Source of the DNA: Wagnerdoeblera intermedia
GTDB taxonomy: Bacteria > Pseudomonadota > Alphaproteobacteria > Rhodobacterales > Rhodobacteraceae
Length of the DNA stretch: 64,000 bases
Assembly: GCF_042647465.1 (NCBI RefSeq)
Contig: NZ_JBHRVN010000004.1
Strand: one strand, 5' to 3'
Part shown: positions 35,741 to 44,274 of the stretch, one piece after another
How positions within the stretch are numbered: position 1 is the first letter of the stretch
Layout of the letters: each line of letters begins with the position of its first letter
The notes under the pieces: model-generated
What the model was told of the DNA's origin: nothing
What the model saw: the letters and a program-made list of their open reading frames with translations, nothing else
The model's database searches: none
Position numbers and translations under genes: made by a program

Positions 35741-36247
35741 TCAGACCTCTTCGGGCGGATCGACGATCATCCGGCCCCCGGCCAGATCCACCGTCGGCAC
35801 CACTGCGAGGGTAAAGGGCAGCAGCAGCGGCGATTTCATCCCCGGGCCCATGATCTCCAGCAGATCGGAGGCGCCATGGTTCAACACCGCCTTCACCTTG
35901 CCAAGCTCAGTCCCGCCGGTGTCCAACACCGTCAGACCGATCAGATCGGTGTGGTAGAATTCATCATCGGGCAGCGAAGGCAGCCGCGCGCGATCGGCAA
36001 AGAGGCGAATACCGCGGGCGGCTTCGGCCTGCTCGCGGGTGGTGATGCCGCTCATCCGGGCGGAAAGCCCATTGTTAAGAATGCCCGTCAGCACGAGGTC
36101 AAACTCACGCTTGCCGTCTTCCGAGTAAAGCGGCGCGTAATCCGCAATCGCGGCCGGGTCCGCGCAAAAGCTTTTCAGGCGCACTTCGCCTTTGACACCA
36201 AAAGCGCCCCCGATGGCGCCGACGCAAATCCGTTCCGATCCGGCCAT
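35741..36247 (-). CDS. rimM: Ribosome maturation factor RimM
   Basis: A 168-residue 30S assembly factor that helps mature the 16S rRNA 3' head and contacts ribosomal protein S19. RimM N-terminal domain begins with CVGAIGGAFGVKGEVRLKSF and the PRC-barrel half contains EFYHTDLIGLTV and LLEI...LLLPFT. It is downstream of rpsP in the ffh-GNAT-chorismate mutase-rpsP-rimM cluster. The trmD and rplS genes that usually follow rimM are not here; the next gene, dinB, is convergent. Confidence 0.96.
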   Translation of the reverse strand: MAGSERICVGAIGGAFGVKGEVRLKSFCADPAAIADYAPLYSEDGKREFDLVLTGILNNGLSARMSGITTREQAEAARGIRLFADRARLPSLPDDEFYHTDLIGLTVLDTGGTELGKVKAVLNHGASDLLEIMGPGMKSPLLLPFTLAVVPTVDLAGGRMIVDPPEEV

Positions 36248-36272
36248 TTGTCCTGTCCTCAGAAAGCAGAAA

Positions 36273-36296
36273 GCCGGGCGCCCGAAGGCACCCGGC
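36273..36296 (-). terminator. Hairpin with UUCG loop between rpsP and rimM
   Basis: On the minus strand a 10-bp stem (one T-G wobble) closes a TTCG tetraloop and is followed by a broken T tract (TTTCTG). Likely a partial terminator or processing site that lowers rimM relative to S16. Confidence 0.6.
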
Positions 36297-36321
36297 AGAT
36301 ATCACTGATCCGCAGGGATCA

Positions 36322-36672
36322 TTATTCAGCAGCAGCTTCCGCTTTTGCAGCTTTTTCAGCAGCGCGTGCGACAGCTTTTTTGCCCGGCTGAGCCGACTTC
36401 GGGTTGTTGCGGACTGCTTTTTCTTTCAGGCCGGCAGCTTCCAGGAAGCGTGCAACGCGGTCGGTCGGCTGTGCGCCCTGCGACAGCCAGTACTGAACGC
36501 GCTCAACGTTCAGTTTGACGCGGTCTTCTGCGTCTTTTGCCAGCAGCGGGTTGTAGGTGCCCAGCTTCTCGATGAAGCGGCCGTCGCGCGGCATGCGGGC
36601 GTCAGCAGCAACGATTGCGTAGTGCGGGCGCTTTTTCGAACCACCGCGGGCGAGACGGATTTTCATGGACAT
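36322..36672 (-). CDS. rpsP: 30S ribosomal protein S16
   Basis: A 116-residue ribosomal protein. N-terminus MKIRLARGGSKKRPHYAIV is the S16 signature, followed by EKLGTYNPLLAKDAEDRVKL and RVQYWLSQGAQPTDRV. It has a long Lys/Ala-rich C-terminal tail (about residues 85-116), as is usual in alphaproteobacteria. AAGGAGA lies upstream of the ATG at 36672. Upstream neighbour is the chorismate mutase gene. Confidence 0.97.
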   Translation of the reverse strand: MSMKIRLARGGSKKRPHYAIVAADARMPRDGRFIEKLGTYNPLLAKDAEDRVKLNVERVQYWLSQGAQPTDRVARFLEAAGLKEKAVRNNPKSAQPGKKAVARAAEKAAKAEAAAE

Positions 36673-36711
36673 GAGGAATCTCCTTGGGATGTTAGGACCG
36701 GCAACACCGGA

Positions 36712-37029
36712 TTACTGTTGAAAGGTCTCGTGATGCCGGATGACTTCCGAGATGATGAACGCCAGAAACTTTTTGGCGAATTCGGGGTCCAGATCGGCCT
36801 CTTTGGCCAGCCGTTCCAGACGCTCGATCTGACGCGCTTCGCGCGTGGGGTCCGAGGGGGGAAGCTCGTGTTCGGCTTTCAGTTTCCCCACGGCCTGGGT
36901 GTGCTTGAAGCGCTCTGCCAGGGTGAAGACCAGAACGGCATCCAGCCGGTCGATCGATTCACGATGGTTGCGCAGAATTTCTGCAGCGCGGGATACGACG
37001 TCACTCACCTGGCTCTCCTCCGTTGTCAT
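36712..37029 (-). CDS. Chorismate mutase, AroQ type
   Basis: A 105-residue all-helical mutase that converts chorismate to prephenate for Phe and Tyr synthesis. LRNHRESIDRLDAVLVFTLAER carries the first helix with the conserved Arg and Asp, KHTQAVGKLKAEHELPPSD the active-site Lys, and REARQIERLERLA and FIISEVIRHHE the rest of the fold. It starts inside the last codon of the GNAT gene (ATGA overlap), within the ffh-rpsP cluster. Confidence 0.92.
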   Translation of the reverse strand: MTTEESQVSDVVSRAAEILRNHRESIDRLDAVLVFTLAERFKHTQAVGKLKAEHELPPSDPTREARQIERLERLAKEADLDPEFAKKFLAFIISEVIRHHETFQQ

Positions 37030-37577
37030 GCGTAAGCCTCCGGGCCGCCGTCAGCGAGTGCCGCGGCTGCCGGGTGACGCCAGATATCGACCTGCGTTCC
37101 GCGCAGCTCAAACTGCCCCTCGGGCACCGCACCCATCCGGCGGGCAAGCGCCGCCGAGGGGGCATTATCCGGCGCGATCAGGCTGATCGCCGTGCTCCAG
37201 CCCAGCTGGCCATAGGCATAGGCGCGGGCAGCTTCGGCCGCTTCGCGGGCAATGCCTTTGCCCTCAGAGGCCGCATCCCAAAGCGTCCAGCCGAGTTCCG
37301 GCTCAGGCCAGCCTTCGGGATACCAGGGACCAACGGTGCCAAGCGCACGACCCGTGGCCTTCTCCGTGATCACAAAGAAGCCATAGCCGCGCATCACCCA
37401 ATGGCCGATGACATGGCCAAAGCCACGCCAGGCCAGATCCGCCGACAGAGGGCCGCCAACAAAACCTGCGCGATCGCCGGCCATAAAGGCAGCGAAAGGG
37501 GCGAAATCATCTGCCTGCGGTGCCCGCAGGATCAGACGTTCCGTCTCCAGCACAGGGGTGTTGGCGAGGGTGATCAT
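37026..37577 (-). CDS. GNAT family N-acetyltransferase, RimJ/RimL-like
   Basis: A 183-residue acetyltransferase. LETERLILRAPQADDFAPFA is the RimJ/RimL-type N-terminus, the acetyl-CoA-binding region lies around EGKGIAREAAEAARAYAYGQ, and LGWSTAISLIAPDNAPSAAL completes the fold. Substrate unknown. It overlaps both ffh (upstream) and the chorismate mutase gene (downstream) by four bases, so it is part of the ffh operon. Confidence 0.9.
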   Translation of the reverse strand: MITLANTPVLETERLILRAPQADDFAPFAAFMAGDRAGFVGGPLSADLAWRGFGHVIGHWVMRGYGFFVITEKATGRALGTVGPWYPEGWPEPELGWTLWDAASEGKGIAREAAEAARAYAYGQLGWSTAISLIAPDNAPSAALARRMGAVPEGQFELRGTQVDIWRHPAAAALADGGPEAYA

Positions 37578-39085
37578 TTGCGCTTCATCAGCCCCGACAG
37601 ACCCGAAGGCAGCGACATGCCGCGCGGCAGGCCAGGCATACCGCCCATGCCACCCAGACCCGGCATATTCATGCCTTCCTGCATGCCCTTCGACAGCTCT
37701 GCCAGCTGATCGGGGGTCATTTTCGACGGGTCAGGCATGCCCTTTTTGGACATCATCATTTTGATGGCCTGTTTCATCATGCCACCCTTGCCCATCTTCT
37801 TCATCACATCCGCCATCTGGCGGTGCATTTTCAGAAGGCGGTTGAGTTCAGCCACATCAAGACCGGCACCGGCCGCGATCCGCTTTTTGCGGCCCGCCTG
37901 CAGCAGATCAGGATTGGCGCGCTCTTTTTTGGTCATCGAGTTGATGAGCGCGATCTGACGCTTGAGCATGGTGTCGTCAAAGCCCGCACCTTCGGCGGCT
38001 TTGGCCATTTTACCCATGCCCGGCAGCATGCCCATGACGCCCTGCATGCCGCCCATTTTCATCATCTGCTCGAGCTGCATTTTCATGTCGTTCAGGTTGA
38101 ACAGACCCTTGGCGAAACGCTTCGCCATGCGCTCTGCCTGCTCGGCCTCAAAGGTCTCGCGGGCTTTTTCCACCAGGGCGACGATATCGCCCATGCCAAG
38201 GATACGGCCTGCAACGCGCTCGGCGTCAAAGACTTCCAGGGCCTCAGACTTCTCGCCCAGACCCACAAAGCGGATCGGCTTGCCGGTCACGGCGCGCATC
38301 GAGAGCGCGGCACCGCCGCGGCCATCGCCGTCCATCCGGGTCAGCACAACGCCGGTGATGCCGACTTTGGCGTCAAATTCCTGCGCCACTTCCACGGCGA
38401 CCTGACCGGTCAGACCGTCAACGACCAGCAGGGTTTCGCGCGGCTGCGCGATCTGGCTGACCTGTGCCACCTCTTCCATGAGGGCGACATCGATCTGCAG
38501 ACGACCGGCGGTATCGAGGATGTAGACGTCATAGCCGCCGAGCGTCGCCTGCTGTTTGGCGCGTTTGGCGATCTGAACGGCCGACTCACCCGCGACGATC
38601 GGCAGGCTGTCGACGCCGATCTGCGTGGCCAGAATCGCCAGCTGCTCCATAGCGGCCGGACGCTGGGTGTCGAGCGAGGCGAGCAGGACTTTCTTGCCCT
38701 CACGCTCTTTCAGACGGCGGGCGAGTTTGCCCGAAGTGGTGGTCTTACCCGAGCCCTGCAGACCGACCATCAGGATCGGCGCGGGCGGGTTGTCGATCTT
38801 CAGACGCTCTGCCGGGCCTTCGCCCTGAAGCATCGCCACCAGCTCGTCATGGACGATCTTGATGACCTGCTGGCCCGGGGTCACCGATTTGGTAACTGCC
38901 TGACCCGTCGCCTTTTTCTGCACAGCTTTGATGAAGTCGCGGGTGACGGCCAGCGAGACGTCTGCCTCCAGCAGGGCCACGCGGACTTCGCGGAGTGCGG
39001 TGATGACGTCAGCCTCGTTCAGGGCACCCTGACGCGACAGTCGCTCGAATACGCCGCCAAGGCGCTCTGAGAGATTCTCGAACAT
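37574..39085 (-). CDS. ffh: Signal recognition particle protein Ffh
   Basis: SRP GTPase of 503 residues that binds signal sequences and 4.5S RNA and delivers ribosomes to FtsY. NG domain: MFENLSERLGGVFERLSRQG, G1 LMVGLQGSGKTTTSGKLA, DTAGRLQID, TRMDGDGRGGAAL. The M domain has the Met-rich signal groove (MKMQLEQMMKMGGMQGVMGM) and ends in a Gly/Met-rich tail. The ATG at 39085 is used; an ATG at 39208 adds unrelated sequence. First gene of the ffh-GNAT-chorismate mutase-rpsP-rimM cluster. Confidence 0.97.
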   Translation of the reverse strand: MFENLSERLGGVFERLSRQGALNEADVITALREVRVALLEADVSLAVTRDFIKAVQKKATGQAVTKSVTPGQQVIKIVHDELVAMLQGEGPAERLKIDNPPAPILMVGLQGSGKTTTSGKLARRLKEREGKKVLLASLDTQRPAAMEQLAILATQIGVDSLPIVAGESAVQIAKRAKQQATLGGYDVYILDTAGRLQIDVALMEEVAQVSQIAQPRETLLVVDGLTGQVAVEVAQEFDAKVGITGVVLTRMDGDGRGGAALSMRAVTGKPIRFVGLGEKSEALEVFDAERVAGRILGMGDIVALVEKARETFEAEQAERMAKRFAKGLFNLNDMKMQLEQMMKMGGMQGVMGMLPGMGKMAKAAEGAGFDDTMLKRQIALINSMTKKERANPDLLQAGRKKRIAAGAGLDVAELNRLLKMHRQMADVMKKMGKGGMMKQAIKMMMSKKGMPDPSKMTPDQLAELSKGMQEGMNMPGLGGMGGMPGLPRGMSLPSGLSGLMKRK

Positions 39086-39282
39086 GCGGGGCCTCCTTCG
39101 TGGCACGCGGATCACAGTTTCCCCGGCACAAAGCGGTAACGCACCCACGGGCGCAACGCGCTGGCGGGTGGCGATCCCGGCACAAGGCCATGGGACCGGA
39201 ATGTTCACTCATTCCGGATTTGGGGTCAGCCATAGGCCGGAAAGCGCCAAAGAGTCAAGCTTTCCAGGGGCTGCAAAGCAAA

Positions 39283-39302
39283 GGGGGCGAAAATTCGCCC
39301 CC
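39283..39302 (-). terminator. Hairpin downstream of fxsA
   Basis: Perfect 9-bp stem (GGGGGCGAA and TTCGCCCCC) with a two-base loop, four bases past the fxsA stop on the minus strand. The T tract beyond it is weak. Confidence 0.6.
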
Positions 39303-39306
39303 GTCC

Positions 39307-39828
39307 TCAGACCTTAATCTGCCTGTGCCACCCCGAGCGGGGCGACTGCCCCGGCAGCGGCGGGGCGTCCGGCCGGATCTCGGTGGCCTCTGCATCGATG
39401 ATGTCATCTGCCGGATGCGGGCCGCGCTGCGCGCCCGGGTGCCCCCCTTGGGCAAAGCCGCCGAACCCCTGCGGGGCGCCCCGGAACGTAAAGACGCCGC
39501 CCTGCCCGGCAAGGATGCGCTTCAACATGGCACCGCTGATCAGCCGGCGCACCGGCGGCAGCAGAAGGATGAGCGCGAAAAAGTCCGACAGAAAGCCCGG
39601 CAGGATCAGCAGCACACCCGCAACCGCCCGCAGTGCGCTCTCAGCGTCCGCGGGACGGCCGTAACCGGCGGAGGTACGGATCAGCGTGCCGCCGATCACC
39701 ATCGCCACTGCCAGCCACAGCAGTGTGAGCCAGAACCCCAGAAGATCACCCGCCATCACAAAGAGAGCGATTTCCGCAAGGGGCCAGAGAAGAAGGGGCA
39801 GCAAAACGCGCAAAGACAGGCCTTTCAT
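39307..39828 (-). CDS. fxsA: FxsA family membrane protein
   Basis: A 173-residue cytoplasmic-membrane protein. The FxsA core is at residues 1-110 with membrane segments LLPLLLWPLAEIALFVMAG, LGFWLTLLWLAVAMVIGG and AVAGVLLILPGFLSDFFALI; the family motif LPGFLSD is clear. The C-terminal tail is Gly/Pro-rich and soluble. E. coli FxsA counteracts phage T7 exclusion by F plasmids, but its general role is unknown. Divergent from timA. ATG at 39828; longer upstream frames are spurious. Confidence 0.92.
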   Translation of the reverse strand: MKGLSLRVLLPLLLWPLAEIALFVMAGDLLGFWLTLLWLAVAMVIGGTLIRTSAGYGRPADAESALRAVAGVLLILPGFLSDFFALILLLPPVRRLISGAMLKRILAGQGGVFTFRGAPQGFGGFAQGGHPGAQRGPHPADDIIDAEATEIRPDAPPLPGQSPRSGWHRQIKV

Positions 39829-39960
39829 GTCAGTTTTACCCGCCCGCAGGTGGACTTGCAGGGGGGCGTCACCTACATATGGGAACAACCGCAGTAAGAC
39901 CAACCCCTCGCCCCCGATTTCAGGACCTGAGACCGGAGGCGATACCCCAACCGAGGCCCC

Positions 39961-40632
39961 ATGAACTCTGCATTGATCCAACTTCTGGTCCTGGGCGCGA
40001 TTGCCGTGTTCCTGATCCTCAAGCTGAAATCGGTTCTCGGGACCCGGGACGGCTTTGAACGCCCCAAAAAGCCGATCGGCACCCCGGCAGAAGCCGCTCC
40101 GGAACCCGCGCGCCGCGATCTGCGCGTGATTGAAGGCGGCCCCGATCACGACATCGTGGACCACGTCCCCGCTGGCTCCGCCGCCGCCACCGCGCTGACC
40201 GCCATGAAAAAGGCTGAGCCGGAATTTTCGGCGACCGAATTCCTGAACGGTGCCCGCGGCGCTTATGAATGGATCCTGATGGCCTTTGAGAAAGGCCGTA
40301 TGGATGAGATCGTCCCCTTCCTGTCGAAAGAGGTCTATGACAGCTTTCAATCGGTGGTCGATGCGCGCGAGCGCGAAGGCCTGACGATCGACGCCACCTT
40401 CGTCGGCCTTCGTGAACTGACGCTTCAGGATGCGACCTTCAATCCGGCCACCAATGAGGCTGAGATCACCGTTCGCTTCGTGGCGGAACTGACTTCGGTG
40501 GTGCGCAACCGCCTGGGCGAGATCGTGGAAGGCAGCGAAACGGAAGTCAAACGCCAGCGCGATGTCTGGACCTTCGCCCGCCGCCTGGGCAGCGAGGATC
40601 CGAACTGGCAGCTGGTCGCCACCGGAGAGTGA
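39961..40632 (+). CDS. Tim44/TimA family putative adaptor protein
   Basis: A 223-residue protein with an N-terminal membrane anchor (LIQLLVLGAIAVFLILKL), a variable linker and a C-terminal Tim44-like domain from about residue 85 (FLNGARGAYEWILMAFEKGR, EIVPFLSKEVYDSF, ARRLGSEDPNWQLVATGE). This is the alphaproteobacterial TimA family, related to mitochondrial Tim44. Its bacterial function is not settled; a role at the membrane near SecB/FxsA is inferred from gene order. MltA follows 10 bases later. Confidence 0.93.
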   Translation: MNSALIQLLVLGAIAVFLILKLKSVLGTRDGFERPKKPIGTPAEAAPEPARRDLRVIEGGPDHDIVDHVPAGSAAATALTAMKKAEPEFSATEFLNGARGAYEWILMAFEKGRMDEIVPFLSKEVYDSFQSVVDAREREGLTIDATFVGLRELTLQDATFNPATNEAEITVRFVAELTSVVRNRLGEIVEGSETEVKRQRDVWTFARRLGSEDPNWQLVATGE

Positions 40633-40642
40633 GGTTGCGCGG

Positions 40643-41647
40643 ATGCGGGCTCTGGCCTTCGCCGCGCTTTCCGGCCTCAGCCTGACAATGAGCAGCGTTG
40701 CGGCCGAAACCCTGAGCTTTGGTGATCTTTCCGGCTGGGCTGAGGAGGATCACCACGCGGCTCTCGCGGCTTTTACCGAGACCTGTGATCTGATCCGGGC
40801 GCCTGAATGGGCGCCCCTTTGCGCTTTGGCGAAGGAGGCCACCGACGCCCGCGCTTTCTTTGAGATGTTTTTCCGCCCGGTGCTGACCGGAGAGCCGCCC
40901 GCCCTTTTCACCGGCTATTATGAGCCGGAACTGAGCGGCTCTCCCATCCGCACTGCGCGCTTTGCCTGGCCCGTCTATGCCCGCCCGCCCGAGTTTGACG
41001 GCAAGGGCATCTGGCACAGCCGCGATGTCATTGAGGATCGGGGCCTTCTGCGCGGGCGTGGCCTGGAACTGGCCTGGCTGGAAGACCCGGTTGAGGCCTT
41101 TTTTCTGCAGATCCAGGGCTCGGGCCGTATCCGCATGACCGACGGCAGCGTGATGCGGCTGGGCTTTGCGGCCAAGAACAACCACCCCTACCGCTCTGTC
41201 GGGACAGAACTCATCCGGCGCGGCGTCATGGCGGCACATCAGGTCTCTGCCCAGGGTATCAAAGCCTGGGTGCGGGCCAACCCGGGGCCGGGGCTGCAGC
41301 TGCTGCGGCACAATCCGTCGTTTGTTTTCTTTCGCAGACTTCCCGACCTCCCCCCCCATCGCGGCCCGATCGGCGCCATGGGGCGCAGCGTGACCACCCT
41401 GCGCACACTGGCCGTGGACCCGGAGTTTACCCCCCTCGGCGCACCGGTCTGGATTGAGAAGGGCGGCGCCACTCCGATGAACCGGCTGATGATCGCCCAG
41501 GACACCGGCACCGCAATCAAAGGCGCCCAGCGCGCGGATATTTTCTACGGCACCGGCGATGCGGCCGGTGAAGCGGCGGGGCGCATCAAAGACCCGGGCC
41601 AGATGATCACCCTGCTGCCGATTGAGCAGCTGATGGCGGAGCGCTGA
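40643..41647 (+). CDS. mltA: Membrane-bound lytic murein transglycosylase A
   Basis: A 334-residue exported enzyme that cleaves peptidoglycan glycan strands with formation of 1,6-anhydro ends. Signal peptide through about residue 20 (SGLSLTMSSVAA). MltA domain: FTGYYEPELSGSPIRT, FFLQIQGSGRIRMTDG; 3D domain: LAVDPEFTPLGAPVWIEKGG, IAQDTGTAIKGAQRADIFYG, which holds the catalytic Asp. A C8 run (41350-41357, residues LPPH) is read correctly in frame here. No lipobox Cys is obvious. The ATG at 40643 is used; longer frames overlap timA. Confidence 0.94.
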   Translation: MRALAFAALSGLSLTMSSVAAETLSFGDLSGWAEEDHHAALAAFTETCDLIRAPEWAPLCALAKEATDARAFFEMFFRPVLTGEPPALFTGYYEPELSGSPIRTARFAWPVYARPPEFDGKGIWHSRDVIEDRGLLRGRGLELAWLEDPVEAFFLQIQGSGRIRMTDGSVMRLGFAAKNNHPYRSVGTELIRRGVMAAHQVSAQGIKAWVRANPGPGLQLLRHNPSFVFFRRLPDLPPHRGPIGAMGRSVTTLRTLAVDPEFTPLGAPVWIEKGGATPMNRLMIAQDTGTAIKGAQRADIFYGTGDAAGEAAGRIKDPGQMITLLPIEQLMAER

Positions 41648-41650
41648 GAC

Positions 41651-42268
41651 ATGGCCCGCCGTCGCAGCCTGCGCCCCGAAGAACGCGAGCTTTGGGAGAA
41701 AGTCGCCCGCACCGCAGAGCCGATGCACAAATCGCGCAAAGCTCCCGAACTGCCGGAGCCTGCGCCGGCGCCTGAGGTCTCAGACCGCCCGCTCATCCCG
41801 CCGCCACAACCGCAGCCTTTCCGGCTGCCGGCCTCGCTGCGCCTGGGCGCGAAGGCGCGTCCCTCAGCCACAAAGGTCGATCTGGCCCCCACACCGGCAG
41901 AGGCCCTGGCCGCAGCACCCGTGCGGATGGATGCAGGTACCCATAAAGCCATGACGCGCGGCAGGGTCAGCCCCGAAGCGCGGCTCGATCTGCACGGCAT
42001 GACCCTTTCAGAGGCCCATCCCGAACTGATCCGCTTTCTGATGAACGCGCAAAGCGACGGCAAACGGCTGGCGCTGGTGATCACCGGCAAGGGCAAGGAC
42101 CGCGATGACGGCGGCCCGATCCCTTCGCGCATCGGGGCTTTGCGCCATCAACTGCCGCATTGGCTGGCACTGCCGCCGCTGCGCCATATCGTGCTCCAGG
42201 CCTCTCAGGCGCATCTGAAGCACGGCGGGGCCGGCGCCTGGTATATTTACCTGCGCCGCCTGCGCTGA
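41651..42268 (+). CDS. Smr/MutS2 C-terminal domain protein
   Basis: A 205-residue protein. Residues 1-115 are low-complexity and Pro/Ala-rich; the Smr domain follows with LDLHGMTLSEAHPELIRF, LALVITGKGKDRDD and HIVLQASQAHLKHGGAGAWY. Smr domains are DNA/RNA endonucleases or nicking enzymes in quality-control and recombination roles. It starts four bases after the mltA stop and is likely co-transcribed with it. Confidence 0.92.
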   Translation: MARRRSLRPEERELWEKVARTAEPMHKSRKAPELPEPAPAPEVSDRPLIPPPQPQPFRLPASLRLGAKARPSATKVDLAPTPAEALAAAPVRMDAGTHKAMTRGRVSPEARLDLHGMTLSEAHPELIRFLMNAQSDGKRLALVITGKGKDRDDGGPIPSRIGALRHQLPHWLALPPLRHIVLQASQAHLKHGGAGAWYIYLRRLR

Positions 42269-42333
42269 AGATTTGACCCAAAGCCCGCCCCGCGTCAGAC
42301 TGCCCGCATCAGTGACGGCAGAGAGTGCGCGCT

Positions 42334-43209
42334 ATGGAAGACTTCATCGGACGAAACCTTGTCTGGATCGTTCTGGCGGTTCTGCTGCTTGTCATCGCGC
42401 GGATGGCAATCCGCATCGTCCCACAGGCCGATAAATTCGTCATCGAGCGTTTCGGGCGGCTGCATAAGGTTCTGGGTCCGGGGCTGAATGTCATCACCCC
42501 TTTCCTCGACCGGGTGGCGCATAAAATCTCGATCCTCGAGCGTCAGCTGCCGGTGTCGCGCCAGGATGCCATCACGGCGGACAACGTTCTGGTGCAGGTT
42601 GAGACCTCCGTCTTTTACCGCATCACCGAGCCGGAAAAGACCGTCTACCGGATCCGCGATATCGACGGCGCGATCACCACCACTGTGGCGGGGGTCGTGC
42701 GGGCGGAGATCGGGATGATGGATCTTGATGAAGTGCAGTCCAACCGCGCGCGTCTGATGGAGAAGATCCGCTCCAGCCTGGAAAATGTGGTCGATGACTG
42801 GGGCATTGAGGTGACGCGGGCTGAGCTTCTGGACGTCAATCTCGATGACGCCACCCGCTCTGCCATGTTGCAGCAGCTCAATGCAGAACGCGCCCGCCGC
42901 GCCCAGGTGACCGAGGCAGAGGGGCTGAAACGCGCCGTGGAACTGCGCGCTGATGCCGAACTTTACGCCGCCGAGCAGCAGGCCAAGGCGCGGCGCATCA
43001 GCGCCGATGCCGAGGCCTATGCCACCGGCGTTGTCGCTGCCGCCATCCGCGAGAACGGCCTTGAAGCCGCCCAGTATCAGGTCGCGCTGAAACAGGTCGA
43101 AGCGCTTGGCGAAGTTGCCAAAGGCGCGGGCAAGCAGACCATTATTCTGCCCGCTGACGCGGTTGCAGCCTTCGGCGATGCCTTCAAACTGCTGCGGGGG
43201 CGCGGCTGA
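42334..43209 (+). CDS. SPFH/band 7 membrane protein, QmcA-like
   Basis: A 291-residue protein with an N-terminal membrane segment (LVWIVLAVLLLVIARMAI) and a band 7/stomatin domain (FVIERFGRLHKVLGPGLNVI, RQDAITADNVLVQVETSVFY, DDWGIEVTRAELLDV). It ends in a helical region rich in Ala/Glu (ADAELYAAEQQAKARRISAD) used for oligomerisation. SPFH proteins form membrane microdomain scaffolds and regulate FtsH. The partner NfeD follows with a one-base overlap. ATG 42334 is preferred to GTG 42325. Confidence 0.94.
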   Translation: MEDFIGRNLVWIVLAVLLLVIARMAIRIVPQADKFVIERFGRLHKVLGPGLNVITPFLDRVAHKISILERQLPVSRQDAITADNVLVQVETSVFYRITEPEKTVYRIRDIDGAITTTVAGVVRAEIGMMDLDEVQSNRARLMEKIRSSLENVVDDWGIEVTRAELLDVNLDDATRSAMLQQLNAERARRAQVTEAEGLKRAVELRADAELYAAEQQAKARRISADAEAYATGVVAAAIRENGLEAAQYQVALKQVEALGEVAKGAGKQTIILPADAVAAFGDAFKLLRGRG

Positions 43210-43478
43210 TGGCGGGCACCTGGTGGCTCTGGGTGTTGGGCGGACTGGTTCTGGCGGGGCTTGAACTGGCAGTGCCGGGCTATTTCTTCCTCGGCTTTGC
43301 CGCAGGCGCGGTGCTGACCGGGGGGCTGGTGGCACTTGGGATCGCCGGGGCGAATACGGCGTTAACCCTCGTCGTCTTTGCGCTGCTTTCAGGTCTTGCC
43401 TGGGGCGCTTTGCGCTTTGTCTTTGGCGTGGCCCCGCGGGATGTGAAGATCATTCGCCGCGACATCAATGAGGATTGA
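43209..43478 (+). CDS. NfeD family membrane protein
   Basis: An 89-residue protein with three hydrophobic segments (WWLWVLGGLVLAGLELAVPG, FLGFAAGAVLTGGLVALG, LTLVVFALLSGLAWGALRF). The SPFH-NfeD pairing is well established; NfeD stabilises or positions the partner. It is the short form that lacks a protease domain and the full OB-fold extension. Its ATG overlaps the QmcA-like stop by one base. Confidence 0.92.
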   Translation: MAGTWWLWVLGGLVLAGLELAVPGYFFLGFAAGAVLTGGLVALGIAGANTALTLVVFALLSGLAWGALRFVFGVAPRDVKIIRRDINED

Positions 43479-43482
43479 GACC

Positions 43483-44241
43483 ATGCGGATGCTGCCCTGT
43501 CTTTTCGCGCTCTCTCTCATCAGCGGACCGGCGCTGGCGGCAGGGGGCACATGGGAGCTGGTGGCAGAATCCGGCGGGTGCCGTGTGACCCTGGTGCCCG
43601 AAATGGTCGATGACGGTATTTTCTTCGTCGATCGGGGCGAGGCCGACTGCGGCCCCGATATCGGCCGCATCACCGGCTATGCGCTGAATGATGACGGCGG
43701 CGAGATCGTCTTTTATTCAACCTTCGAGGGGGTGGATCTGGTCGGCCAGATGACCCGCGACGCAGAAGGGCTTTACCGCGGCACCCTGCGCAATGGCATG
43801 GTCGTGCGGATGGAGCATCAGTCCGGCCAGAAAGGCATCGCCGATCCGCGCACCGGTCTGACCACCGGCGAAGACATTGCCCCCGCCTTTTCCGAGAGCG
43901 AGGACGAGACGACACCGCCCTCCGCAGAAATCCCCGAAGAGACCGCTCCTCCGGGAAACTGCCGGACCTATACCGGCGGGCGCAGCTGCGTTGAGGAAGA
44001 AGACCTCGAAGCCCCGGCCCTTGGCCAGCTTCAGACGCTGACGCGGATGAACCTGCGCGACGCCCCCAATGCGGCGGGTGCCCGTGTCGGCCAGGCCGAA
44101 GCCGGAACCTGCTTTACCGTCAGCCTTTGCGACAGTGATGCAGAGGGGCGGCTTTGGTGCAGCGTCAGCACTGAGACCCTCAGCGGATGGGTGCTGAAAC
44201 AGGATGCAACCACCGTCTATTCCCGCAACAGCTGCCTGTAA
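43483..44241 (+). CDS. Exported SH3-domain protein of unknown function
   Basis: A 252-residue periplasmic protein with a signal peptide (MLPCLFALSLISGPALAAGG). The middle carries a beta-rich domain with Cys pairs (VAESGGCRVTLVPE, GEADCGPDIGRITG) that resembles small protease-inhibitor (Inh/AprI-like) folds; the match is weak. The C-terminal part is a bacterial SH3-like repeat (TLTRMNLRDAPNAAGARVGQ, CFTVSLCDSDAEGRLWCSVS). ATG 43483 directly precedes the signal sequence and is preferred to 43468. Confidence 0.7.
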   Translation: MRMLPCLFALSLISGPALAAGGTWELVAESGGCRVTLVPEMVDDGIFFVDRGEADCGPDIGRITGYALNDDGGEIVFYSTFEGVDLVGQMTRDAEGLYRGTLRNGMVVRMEHQSGQKGIADPRTGLTTGEDIAPAFSESEDETTPPSAEIPEETAPPGNCRTYTGGRSCVEEEDLEAPALGQLQTLTRMNLRDAPNAAGARVGQAEAGTCFTVSLCDSDAEGRLWCSVSTETLSGWVLKQDATTVYSRNSCL

Positions 44242-44245
44242 AAGA

Positions 44246-44268
44246 AAGGGGGCCGCTGAGGCCCCCTT
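44246..44268. terminator. Bidirectional terminator between the SH3 protein gene and pyrF
   Basis: Perfect 9-bp stem AAGGGGGCC/GGCCCCCTT with a five-base loop, between two convergent genes. A/T bases flank both sides. Confidence 0.8.
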
Positions 44269-44274
44269 ATCGCA

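Noticed and set aside
37823..39070. 415-codon plus-strand open frame
   Set aside because: Antisense to ffh; His/Gly/Asp-rich shadow with no family resemblance.
41350..41357. C8 run in mltA as a further frameshift
   Set aside because: The reading frame through it (PDLPPHRGPIGAMGRS) matches the MltA family, so C8 is correct there.
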